Notes: a model not told the origin generated them from the letters alone. DNA of 23,086 nucleotides from Richelia sp. UBA3308 (GCA_002361335.1 DESS01000047.1:1-23086); one strand, 5' to 3'; positions 8,193-16,106 are shown, counted from the stretch's first letter. Made by a program: numbers and translations.

Positions 8193-8297
8193 TATTCCTA
8201 ATTGCTTTAGCGTAAATTTCAAAATTTTGCAATCTTTTATTGTACAGCTATTTGGCCTATAGTCTTAATCTGACAATGAAAAGACACGATAACAAAA

Positions 8298-8558
8298 ATG
8301 GTTCGAGAGCTTGAAAGGAAACACCAAGGTGCAGATTTTCCAGAAACAGCCCCTGCTGCCAATCCTGTATTTTTCAGGACTTACAGCCGTCGTCAACAGG
8401 CCCAAGGCACTAGAGAAACCTTCCCTCAGGTTTGCGATCGCACTCTAAAGGGTTTGGTTGAATTGGGTAAGCTTACTCAACATGAAGCTGTACTTTTAGA
8501 AAAGATGCAGCGCAATTTAAAAGCTTTACCTAGTGGCAGATGGTTGTGGGTAGGGGGC
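8298..8558 (+). CDS. nrdJ: Class II ribonucleotide reductase, exon 1
   Basis: First of three exons of the adenosylcobalamin-dependent ribonucleotide reductase, which makes deoxyribonucleotides from ribonucleoside triphosphates and needs no oxygen or diiron subunit. Exon 1 encodes residues 1-87: MVRELERKHQGADFPETAPA, then NPVFFRTYSRR and the conserved KALPSGRWLWVGG. Unspliced translation stops two codons into the intron. The splice boundary is set by protein continuity: exon 1 ends ...GGG GGC and exon 2 opens ACA AAT TGG, giving WVGG-TNWLEQPKNYSG, as an uninterrupted reductase requires. The exon phase is 0. Cyanobacteria of this group usually rely on this enzyme as their only aerobic reductase, so correct splicing is probably essential; whether a second reductase exists elsewhere cannot be seen here. 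Confidence 0.92.
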
Positions 8559-9199
8559 GTGTGATTCGTTGAGTCGAAATGTAGTCTAGGAAAGACTTTC
8601 AGTCGATTTGACTACGGGGATGACTCCCATGGTTTTTAATGATTTGTAGCAAAAGTTAATTATTTTTAACAGTCTACAAGTTACCGAACCTTGACAACTG
8701 TATAACCTTGTGGGTGAAAGTCCTACCCTCCAAGCGTGGGAGTGAAAGCATTTCCCCTACCTAGAGACTGATTATCAAAGGGTAAAGCGGGGAAAAACGC
8801 TGGTAATACCAAACCATGAGGTAAATCCCAGCAAGCAAGAACACATGGATAACGAAAGTAAAGGTATGTCCGAACAGTCGTAACCCATTAAGCAGCGAAA
8901 AGAATGGTTGATACGCTGCGGTCAAAAAGACACTGAGGCACATGGGAACCTGAAAGTACCTCCATTAAAGGTCACGCCTTCCCGTCTCCGGCTGAGTAGT
9001 ACCGTCCTAAATGTTCAATCAAAGGTTATACGGAACGAAGTAATCCTGTATTGGCTCTTCAAAAAGGTCGATTTTTGGAGTAGGTATCAGCCGTAAGCCT
9101 TTACAGGAAGAGATGGAATCAGAAGCTAATGCCTACTTGTAACGAGTAGGATATGCAGACGGATTCCCGATGATTTGGAAGATGGAGTTTTAAGTAGCA

Positions 9200-10759
9200 A
9201 TGAAAATGACTAAAACACGGAAACATCCGATGGTGGTATGGGCACAAGTGAACTGGCAAAAGCTGGAACGCATTGTGTACAAGTTGCAAAAAAGAATCTA
9301 TCAAGCCGCTCAAAGGGGAGATGTCAAGGCAGTAAGAAAACTGCAAAAGACTCTGCTAAATTCCTGGTCTGCCAAAATGCTTGCGACTCGTAAGGTAACG
9401 CAGGATAACAAAGGTTATATTACTGCGGGTGTTGATGGAAAGAAAAGTTTATCGCCTGCATTGCGATTAAATTTGGTTGATAACTTAGTAATGAGTGATA
9501 AAGCCAAAGCCACTCGTAGAATATGGATTCCCAAACCTGGGAAGACGGAAAAAACACCTTTGGGTATCCCGACGATATCTGAAAGGGCAAAGCAAGCGCT
9601 TGTGAAGATGGTAATAGAACCAGAGTGGGAAGCCAAGTTTGAACCCAATAGTTATGGTTTTAGACCTGGTAGAAGTTGTATGGATGCCATAGAGGGAATC
9701 AAAGTAGCAATCAAGCAGAAGAGTAAATACGTTTTAGACGCTGACATTGCAAAATGCTTTGATAAAATTGACCACGAAAAATTGCTAAATAAAATTGGCA
9801 CTTACCCAAAAGTCAGGAGACAGATTAAAGCTTGGCTCAAGTCTGGAGTGTGTGACAATGGCTCGTGGTTCCCAACGGATGAAGGAACTCCTCAAGGAGG
9901 AGTAATATCACCGTTATTGGCAAATATAGCCCTGCATGGAATGGAGAAGATTGTTAAGGATTTTGCCCGTACCTTACCTGGTAAAAAGGCTAATAACGAG
10001 AAAGAAATTACTTTAGTAAGATATGCAGAAAATTTTGTAATACTTCACCCGAATTTGAATGTAATTACAAAAGCAAAAGCTTTAATAGAAGAATTTCTTA
10101 AAGAAATGGGTTTAGAACTTAAACCAGAAAAAACTCGTTTAACTCACACACTTTTAAAAGTAGGAGAGGAAAAGCCCGGTTTCAACTTTCTTGGTTTTAA
10201 TATTCGCCAATATCCAGTAGGAAAATATGCAACAGGAAAAAACCCACACGGTAAACCATTAGGATACAAAACCTATGTAATGCCAAGTAAAGAGGCAATT
10301 AAAGCTCATTATCAAAGATTAGCCTTTGAGATTGATAAGTTTAAATCTTGTAAATCCCAAATAGAACTAATCAAGCGATTAAATCCAATTATTACTGAAT
10401 GGAGTAACTATTATTCAAAAGTTAATAGCGCTCAAAAATTCAAGAAGCTCGACCACCTCTTAACACAAAAATTAATTGCATGGGCTAAATCTAGACATCA
10501 TCACAAGTCAACAAAAAAGGCAATTAGGAAATATTTTGGCACTAAAGGCAAATCCAATTGGGTATTTAAAACAATTGAAAATGGTAAGCCAATTTGTCTT
10601 GCCTATCACGAAGATTTTCATATCCAGAAATTTGTCAATGACATCAAAACCAAACGAGATGGTACTTATGACAAAAGCCAAATCATTGAGGAGCCGTGTG
10701 ATGCGAAAGTATCAAGCACGGTTCTGGAGCCGAGTTACGTTGGTGACAGCGTAGCTTAG
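9200..10759 (+). CDS. Group II intron maturase with altered RT active site
   Basis: A 519-residue intron-encoded protein. The RT domain is complete in outline: N-terminal RT0 region, IPKPGKTEKTPLGIPTISER (fingers), YGFRPGRSCMDAI, motif A VLDADIAKCFDKIDH (metal-binding Asp near 182), TPQGGVISPLLANI, then RYAENFVIL, where active enzymes have YADD: Glu277 and Asn278 replace both aspartates. Maturase domain X follows (GFNFLGFNIRQYPVG, LNPIITEWSNYYSKV, KLDHLLTQKLIAWAKSRH). The HNH endonuclease usual in cyanobacterial relatives is missing. The frame does not stop in domain IV but continues through domains V and VI (last about 23 residues EEPCDAKVSS...) to a TAG at 10757-10759. Expected role: bind and fold its own intron for splicing; reverse transcription and retrohoming look lost. 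Start ATG at 9200, with a GGAG 13-16 bases upstream. Confidence 0.9.
   Translation: MKMTKTRKHPMVVWAQVNWQKLERIVYKLQKRIYQAAQRGDVKAVRKLQKTLLNSWSAKMLATRKVTQDNKGYITAGVDGKKSLSPALRLNLVDNLVMSDKAKATRRIWIPKPGKTEKTPLGIPTISERAKQALVKMVIEPEWEAKFEPNSYGFRPGRSCMDAIEGIKVAIKQKSKYVLDADIAKCFDKIDHEKLLNKIGTYPKVRRQIKAWLKSGVCDNGSWFPTDEGTPQGGVISPLLANIALHGMEKIVKDFARTLPGKKANNEKEITLVRYAENFVILHPNLNVITKAKALIEEFLKEMGLELKPEKTRLTHTLLKVGEEKPGFNFLGFNIRQYPVGKYATGKNPHGKPLGYKTYVMPSKEAIKAHYQRLAFEIDKFKSCKSQIELIKRLNPIITEWSNYYSKVNSAQKFKKLDHLLTQKLIAWAKSRHHHKSTKKAIRKYFGTKGKSNWVFKTIENGKPICLAYHEDFHIQKFVNDIKTKRDGTYDKSQIIEEPCDAKVSSTVLEPSYVGDSVA
10691..10756 (+). ncRNA. Group II intron domains V and VI
   Basis: Domain V (10691-10724) and domain VI (10733-10756, with bulged A10758 just beyond the stem) form the ribozyme catalytic and branch-point helices. 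These bases are simultaneously the 3' end of the maturase reading frame, which is unusual because a translating ribosome would unfold them. Confidence 0.88.
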
Positions 10760-10765
10760 GGTAAT

Positions 10766-12913
10766 ACAAATTGGCTGGAACAACCGAAAAATTATTCCGG
10801 TGCTTATAACTGTACTTCCACAAACGTCATTGACTGGAGTGCTTTCGGGTTAATGATGGACCTCGCCATGATGGGCTGTGGCACGGGAGCAGTTTTAGAA
10901 CCAAAATATATTAATCAATTACCTCCTATCCGCAATCGTTTGAAACTAACTTTAGTAGGTGAGATTGGAAAAACTATTGCTAACGACCGCCGTGAATTTA
11001 CCGAAACCAAAATAGAAGGCGATCGCGCCACTATTTATGTGGGAGACAGTCGTGATGGTTGGGTAAAGTCCTATCAAACTCTTTTAGAACTTTCGACTCA
11101 CGAAGGTTTTACTGGAGAAGTTGAGGTAACAGTTGATGTCAGCGATATTCGTAAAGCTGGGGAACCTCTACAAGGGTTTGGTGGTGTAGCGAATCCCGTT
11201 AAGTTGCCGGGACTTTATCAGCGCTGTGCTGCAATTTTGAATAAAGCTGTGGGGAGACAATTGACTTCGGTTGAGTGCTGTTTGTTGATTGATGAAGCGG
11301 CTGCATGCATAGTTGCCGGTAATATCAGAAGATGTATCGCTTACGGTACAAGGGTTTCAGCAATTGATGGCATGAAGCCAATCCAAGATATTCAGGTGGG
11401 AGATTTAGTTTTAACTTCCTCTGGTGAATACCGTCCTGTAGTAAATAAATTCATTCAAGGTAAGCAAAAGGTTGTAGAAATACGTACCCCCATAACCTCG
11501 ATTCGCTGTACTGCAAACCATCGCGTTGCTGTATACGATGGGTTACGCTCCTATAAGTGGAAATGTGCTGGTAAATTACAACCAAAAGACCGGCTAATTT
11601 CTGTTCCCCACAAAAAAGGTGCTGACTGTGCTGGTATTGATTATGCTTGGTTAGTTGGTTTCTATATAGGAGACGGTTACGCGAATAGAAGATATACCGG
11701 ACAGTCGGAAGTTGTTTTTGCTCTATCTAAATCTAGGCTTGAAGGTAAGCTAGGTGAGAAATGTCTTCGTATATTGCAAAATCTTGGATATACTCCTACT
11801 GTCGCTTACAGCAGTAAAGGGAATCATGGTTTTATCAAGGTTTATCGCAAAGAATTAGCTCAAGAACTTATCAAATACAAACAACCTTGGGAATGTCCTG
11901 TAATCCCCGAATTTATTTGGAAAGGTAGCCGAGATATTCGTGGAGCTTTTCTAGCTGGTTTAAGCGATGCTGATGGTACTCCTTCGAGAAATGTACTCGT
12001 AAACTCTAATAAGTTAGAATTCCTGCGGCAGGTTCAAAAATTAGCTTTATCTTTGGGTATTGCTACAACCTTACACGAACGCAAACCAAAAGTTATTAAA
12101 GGAAGAGAAAAAGTATACGAGGGATGTCATTGGATTCACATTCAAGGTTTACAATCCCAAGCTGTTGTTGTCGGTTTAATTAATCAATTTGCCATTCGCA
12201 ACGAATTTACTATTAAGTTAGCTAAAAAGAATGGTTTGAGTTTACCCTACCAATATGTCAAAGAATTGGCTGCTACCGGATGGCAACCAGAAACTGCTTA
12301 TAGTGCTAATACAATTTGGGCAGATTCAAAAAGTAGACCCGGATATTTTAGGGATGCGAACTTTGATACGCTCATAGCTGAAGATTTGGTAAATCCCCAC
12401 TGGTTACCGATAGAAGTTCAATTTGTAGCTCCCGTAGGTCAAGCTGAAACTTTTGATATAGAAGTTGAAGGAGATCATGAATTTATTGCTGATGGTTTGC
12501 TGGTACATAATTCGGCAGGAATGCGTCAAGGTATCAGCGAAGACACCGCATTTGCAGACGCAAAAGCAAATTTATGGCAGCAAGGTGAAGATGGAAATTG
12601 GCGTATTGACCCGGAACGTGATGCTTTACGCATGGCGAATCACTCAAGGGTATTTCACCATAAACCTACTTTAGAAGAAATTGTAGGTGCCGTTCGCAAA
12701 CAATATTACAGCGGTGAAGGTGCGATTCAATGGGCTGGTGAAGCTGTAGCTAGGTCAAACTGCGATTTGTTGACAACAAAGGAATTAAAAGCTGAATTTT
12801 TACAAGCTTATGACCGAGGAGAAGCAAAGCAGTGGTTGCAAGAAAGATATCCTAATTTAGATGAGAAGGAATTAGAACATCGGTTAGCTCGTCTAGGATT
12901 AAACCCGTGTGGT
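10766..12913 (+). CDS. nrdJ: Class II ribonucleotide reductase, exon 2, carrying an intein
   Basis: Exon 2 encodes 716 residues of precursor: N-extein (mature residues 88-276), a 393-residue intein, and C-extein (277-410). The reductase part begins TNWLEQPKNYSGAYNCTSTN and includes MMGCGTGAVLEP (a Cys in this region is expected to be one of the redox cysteines), GGVANPVKLPGLYQRC, VECCLLIDEAAACIVAGNIRR, then after the intein SAGMRQGISEDTAFADAKAN, and ends ARLGLNPCG. In the spliced enzyme the thiyl-radical Cys is residue 409 (N-P-C-G), close to Cys408 of the Lactobacillus leichmannii enzyme. An ATG at 10853 is only an internal Met: the coding frame is open back to the splice site. The unspliced frame ends at a TAA six bases into the group I intron. 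Confidence 0.92.
11333..12511 (+). other. Intein with LAGLIDADG homing endonuclease in NrdJ
   Basis: An in-frame protein intron of 393 residues between NIRR and SAGMRQ. Block A: Cys1 in CIAYGTRVSAIDGMKPIQDI, followed by VGDLVLT. Block B: RCTANHRVAVYDG with the T-x-x-H motif. The endonuclease motifs are both present with their acidic residues: LVGFYIGDGYA and FLAGLSDADGTPS. Block F: AETFDIEVEGDHEFIADG; block G: LLVHN, with the penultimate His and terminal Asn required for cyclisation. The +1 residue is Ser, as splicing needs. All splicing residues are intact, so the intein should excise itself and join the exteins as NIRR-SAGM. Conserved endonuclease residues suggest it could still home. Confidence 0.95.
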
Positions 12914-13223
12914 AATTAATACCTTTGCCTCACGTAAAAAACCCCGCAAAATCGGTGAAAGCTGAGATGTTGAAATTGCTACCACTAGCAAGATTCACGC
13001 CAATACCGAGGTAATCAAAAGAATTAAAGAGCTTTTGACACCGTACAGCGTAGAGAATGAAACTAGATTGCAATGAAAATTGTATTCTAGAATATAAATC
13101 TCCAAGAGTGTGGGGCATCCTTTATTTATAACTATGAAATAAAGATGAAAATGTACGCGGAACTAATGCGAATCATGAAGCATTAGAACTAGGGGATAAA
13201 AAGCCTCTAGGGTAACAAAATTG
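12914..13223 (+). ncRNA. Group I self-splicing intron in nrdJ
   Basis: A 310-base intron without a reading frame. Protein continuity sets the ends: exon 2 closes NPCG (GGT) and exon 3 opens GAA ATT ATT (EII). The 5' exon ends in U and the intron ends in G, as group I splicing requires. P1 forms between exon CGTGTGGT (12906-12913) and the guide GCCTCACG (12927-12934) with the diagnostic U-G pair at the splice site and one U-U mismatch. A 6-bp P7 pairs CGTACA (13042-13047) with TGTACG (13152-13157). CTAGATTGCAA and TTGTATTCTAG form a P8-like hairpin near 13062-13095, and CTAGGGG (13189-13195) pairs with CCTCTAG (13204-13210) as P9. A possible P10 joins the first exon 3 bases to TTT 12924-12926. 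Comparable group I introns are known in cyanobacterial reductase and tRNA genes. Confidence 0.85.
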
Positions 13224-14294
13224 GAAATTATTGGTTCAAATTTTCACTGTAACCTCAGCGAAATCCACTTAAATCAAATCGACCCAGAAAATTACCAGGA
13301 ACAAGAAGAAGCATTTACAGCAGGTGCTTTATCTGTAGCGACACTGTTAAATCATAAATTCTTGGAACCTCGTTACCAATACAGTCGCGAGTTAGACCCG
13401 ATTGTTGGTGTATCTTTTACTGGCTTATTCGATTTCTTTGTCCGTGCTTTTGGGGTTGATTGGCTGCGTTGGTGGTCCGAGGGAAGACCTGGCACAAACC
13501 AGGGTTTAGCCTTCAAGCGTCGGGAGCAGGAATATCTGAGCATGTGGAAAGAAATCGTACATCGGGTCGTTTGGGAATATTGCGATCGCCATAATATAAA
13601 ACGGCCAAATCGCTGTACTACAGTGCAACCCAGCGGAACCAAGTCTTTACTTACCGGAGCTTCTCCAGGATGGCATCCACCCAAAGCCCAAAGGTTTATT
13701 CGTCGGATTACTTTCCGTAAAAATGACCCCGTAGCCATGGCTTGTATTGACTACGGTTACTCGGTGGTTCCTTCTCAAACCGATAAAGACGAAAACGGCA
13801 ACTTGTTGAATGATCCCTTCGACTCTCGTTGTACCGAATGGTTGGTAGAAATTCCCGTTTCCGTACCTTGGGCAGATTTACCAGGTGCCGATCAAATCGC
13901 GATCGATAAATTTAGCGCTTTAGCCCAAATGGATTTTTATATGCAAGTGCAGCAATTCTACGTGACTCACAATACTTCAGCCACAATTGAAGTACGGGAA
14001 CACGAGATAGAAGAATTGGGCAATCGTATATATCAAGCGATTCAAAACGATGAAGGTTACATCAGCGCCGCACTTTTAGCTAGATTTGACGACCATCAAA
14101 CCTTCCCTCGTCTACCATTTGAACCAATTAGTAAACAGCAGTACGATGAGTTGATGGAAAAAGTCAAAAATCGTCGCGATACCGATGATTTTCATTATGC
14201 ATTAAAACGGTATGATTTCGGTGAAATAATCGAAGCAGGACCATCCGGATGCGATTCCGATAAGTGCATGATGCCTGAAGATAATCCTGTGTAA
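13224..14294 (+). CDS. nrdJ: Class II ribonucleotide reductase, exon 3
   Basis: Exon 3 encodes mature residues 411-766. It opens with Glu411, completing the N-x-C-x-E radical-site triad begun in exon 2, followed by IIGSNFHCNLSEIHLN; the Cys in FHCN is a candidate second active-site cysteine. PSGTKSLLTGASPGWHPP is the conserved phosphate-binding/active-site loop of reductases. The C-terminal tail ends CDSDKCMMPEDNPV: a C-x4-C pair (753 and 758) matching the swinging redox cysteines of monomeric class II enzymes, which are re-reduced by thioredoxin. A TTG at 13221 overlaps the intron end and is not a real start. Total mature length of 766 residues suits the monomeric family. A 143-base gap with no obvious terminator separates it from the next small gene. 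Confidence 0.93.
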   Translation, partial: EIIGSNFHCNLSEIHLNQIDPENYQEQEEAFTAGALSVATLLNHKFLEPRYQYSRELDPIVGVSFTGLFDFFVRAFGVDWLRWWSEGRPGTNQGLAFKRREQEYLSMWKEIVHRVVWEYCDRHNIKRPNRCTTVQPSGTKSLLTGASPGWHPPKAQRFIRRITFRKNDPVAMACIDYGYSVVPSQTDKDENGNLLNDPFDSRCTEWLVEIPVSVPWADLPGADQIAIDKFSALAQMDFYMQVQQFYVTHNTSATIEVREHEIEELGNRIYQAIQNDEGYISAALLARFDDHQTFPRLPFEPISKQQYDELMEKVKNRRDTDDFHYALKRYDFGEIIEAGPSGCDSDKCMMPEDNPV

Positions 14295-14425
14295 CATTGA
14301 AGGATTAATCACATAAGTCATACAGGCTTTTAAAAGGGTAGCATTCTACTCCCAAAATTATGCCGGTTTCTACCTAACTTAAAGTTCAACTTCTTTTTTT
14401 CATACTTCATCCTTTTTCACCCTTT

Positions 14426-14429
14426 GGAG
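14426..14429 (+). promoter_or_regulatory. Ribosome-binding site of the small protein gene
   Basis: GGAG eight bases before the ATG at 14438. It is one of the clearest Shine-Dalgarno sites in the window and supports the 72-residue gene as genuine. Confidence 0.7.
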
Positions 14430-14437
14430 ATAAAACA

Positions 14438-14656
14438 ATGTTCCTCGAACAACTAGCACCATTATTCAAAGAATTCACCCAGCATCCAGCTTCATTTATG
14501 GGCGGATTTGTTTCTGGTGTACTTAGACTCAGCCTTGCTGACGATCCCGTAAAAAGCTGGTTAGCACAACAAACAAATACAACCAATTTCACTACTTCTA
14601 CTAATGGAACAAACAATGGTACGAGTAGCGGTCCTCAAACTATTTCCATTGAATAA
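14438..14656 (+). CDS. Small acidic-tailed protein, unknown function
   Basis: A 72-residue protein with a good ribosome-binding site and a strong terminator, so very likely expressed. The N-terminal half (MFLEQLAPLFKEFTQHPASF, then MGGFVSGVLRLSLADDPVKSWL) looks like one or two amphipathic helices with a Gly-rich hinge and a moderately hydrophobic stretch; the C-terminal half is an Asn/Thr/Ser/Gly-rich, probably disordered tail ending TISIE. It resembles a cyanobacteria-specific small protein of unknown role; a peripheral membrane attachment is possible but unproven. It follows nrdJ in the same direction, but nothing visible links its function to the reductase. Confidence 0.75.
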   Translation: MFLEQLAPLFKEFTQHPASFMGGFVSGVLRLSLADDPVKSWLAQQTNTTNFTTSTNGTNNGTSSGPQTISIE

Positions 14657-14706
14657 AGTTACCAAGTAAATAGAAAGATTTGGTTAATAGATAGTTAAAT
14701 TAAACT

Positions 14707-14736
14707 AGGTCTGCCGATTTTGTGCAGACCTTTTGT
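14707..14736 (+). terminator. Intrinsic terminator after the small protein gene
   Basis: A perfect 8-bp stem (AGGTCTGC 14707-14714 with GCAGACCT 14724-14731) followed directly by TTTGTTT. Strong Rho-independent terminator about 50 bases past the stop codon. Confidence 0.88.
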
Positions 14737-15258
14737 TTATCTAATTGCTAAAATTCCCTTCATCTCAAGCAATTTAATCGATAATTTCATAACTATATAC
14801 TTAACTAAGTAAAAATTTTTATTCAGTATAAACTCCTTGAGTGGAAGTACTTTATATGATGTTTTTTTACCATTGAATACTGAAAATAAATTGTATGTTT
14901 TGAATATGAAATTTATTTTATTCTATGAATAGTAGTAATTAATTTTACAACAGTTCATAAAAATTTTAAAACTTATACTTTATTCAGAGAAATATATATA
15001 AGTTACACTGATTCCAACTTCTAAAGGATTGTAATATATCACACCTTGAAATTTGGAGCGATCAGGTACTATAAAAACGTATCCGTAAGTTCAGTCCCAG
15101 GGATGGTTTATTTTGAGTTAATGCTGCTTGTAAAGTTGCTTATTAACTAAACAATTTACCGCTAATATACTCAGACTTTTAGGAAGGTTATCCAAAGCTA
15201 ATTGTCTGACTTAAACCCAAAGCTGAGCTATTCGCCATTTTTAGAAACGTTAACAAGC
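14737..15258. other. AT-rich spacer and leader of the RRM gene
   Basis: About 520 bases with no supported gene. The sequence is very AT-rich, with no tandem array. The last 100-150 bases probably form the promoter and untranslated leader of the RNA-binding protein gene; cyanobacterial rbp genes often have long, cold-responsive leaders, but no specific element could be identified here. Confidence 0.45.
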
Positions 15259-15555
15259 ATGACTATTTACATTGGAAATCTTTCTTATCGCGCTACAGAA
15301 CCAGACTTGAGAGCAGTATTTACCGATTACGGCGAAGTTACCAGAGTCGTGTTACCAACAGACCGCGAATCAGGTAGAATGCGTGGCTTTGCCTTTGTTG
15401 ATCTCGCCGATGAAGCTCATGAAGACAATGCCATTTCTGAGCTAGATGGAGCAGAATGGATGGGTCGTCAAATTCGGGTAAACAAAGCTAAGCCTAAAGA
15501 AGATAACCGTCCCCGTGGTGGCTCTGTTAGAAAATCTGATTTCCAAGAACAATAA
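15259..15555 (+). CDS. RRM-domain RNA-binding protein (Rbp type)
   Basis: A 98-residue protein made of one RNA-recognition motif. RNP2 is IYIGNL (residues 3-8) and RNP1 is RGFAFVDL (42-49); the aromatic residues used for RNA stacking are present. The fold ends at IRVNKAKPK, followed by a short basic/Gly tail (EDNRPRGGSVRKSDFQEQ), much shorter than in long-tailed Rbp proteins. Cyanobacterial Rbp proteins bind RNA in the cytoplasm, some are induced by cold and some help position mRNAs. The frame extends 19 codons upstream to a TTG at 15202, but the ATG at 15259 (MTIYIGNLSY) is the family start. Which rbp paralogue this is cannot be told. Confidence 0.92.
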   Translation: MTIYIGNLSYRATEPDLRAVFTDYGEVTRVVLPTDRESGRMRGFAFVDLADEAHEDNAISELDGAEWMGRQIRVNKAKPKEDNRPRGGSVRKSDFQEQ

Positions 15556-16106
15556 TCTATTTTATCTAAATAAAAGCGGGAAGACTTTCGTTATAATTTT
15601 TAATTTGAAGCAGGAGTTTTTCTTGCATCAATACTATAGTTAGAACAGGTAATCTACGTGAGTGTACCCTCCTAGTGGGTTCAAGCCAGAAATCAACAAT
15701 ACTGAGTTTGCTTACTTGATTCAGTATAAAATTCTGTAACGGGAATTGTGTCGAGTACCGCTCCTAAATAATTTTCAAGCACAAATCAATTACTGAGTCT
15801 GGAGAAAGAAAAACCAAAATTGAGTTTTTCACCGAAACATTTTAGATTATAGATTTTGGATTAGATTATGAATGGTTTTAGAGCAACTAGTTTTAACTAT
15901 GGAAAATTTTAAATGTGCCCTTAGCGACAAGCTGTGCTAATACCAATCCTGTCATCTTCAAGGCCCTGAATTTATTTATGGCGACAATCCAAAATCCTAA
16001 ATCCAAAATTCCGGCATTGACTGAGGGCGACTTGTTTGTAAATAAGCGCGTTATAGAAACAATTTGTGCTGAGCTATTTCTGAATTAAAAAGTTCATAGA
16101 AACAAC

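Larger units (their letters stand above)
8559..10765 (+). mobile_element. Group II intron in nrdJ
   Basis: A 2207-base retroelement intron. It begins GTGTG (8559-8563, the GUGYG consensus) and ends ...GGTAAT (AY). Domain V is unmistakable at 10691-10724: an 8-bp stem GAGCCGTG/CACGGTTC, the AGC triad (10692-10694), and an upper stem closed by a GAAA tetraloop. Domain VI follows: AGTTACGTT (10733-10741) pairs with AGCGTAGCT (10748-10756), leaving A10758 bulged seven bases from the 3' end, the expected branch point. Domain I and the maturase reading frame (9200-10759) fill the 5' part and domain IV. CCCCTAC at 8754-8760 is complementary to GTAGGGG at the end of exon 1 (8550-8556), a possible EBS/IBS pairing, but it is not aligned with the splice site as a textbook EBS1 would be. 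Excision restores the nrdJ frame exactly. Confidence 0.93.

Noticed and set aside
8124..8232. Longer N-terminus for the PNPOx-like protein
   Set aside because: The extra 36 codons translate an ATGCCCC repeat tract and are followed by the canonical MAIAPWR start.
8125..8297. NrdR boxes upstream of nrdJ
   Set aside because: No pair of ACACwATATwTwGTGT-like 16-mers is visible; the spacer contains only an STRR remnant and AT-rich sequence.
8908..9096. Short open frame inside intron domain I
   Set aside because: It lies in the structured ribozyme region and overlaps no recognisable protein; chance frame.
10853..12919. Stand-alone 688-residue protein starting at ATG 10853
   Set aside because: The frame is open back to the group II splice site and forward to the group I splice site; the ATG is an internal Met of nrdJ exon 2.
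13221..13223. TTG start codon for a separate C-terminal reductase gene
   Set aside because: TTG is the last three bases of the group I intron. Exon 3 begins at GAA 13224 by protein continuity, and no ribosome-binding site precedes it.
12914..13223. Simple frameshift or IS scar splitting nrdJ
   Set aside because: The insertion has a U-G P1 helix, P7, P9, a terminal G and restores the frame exactly, so a group I intron explains it better.
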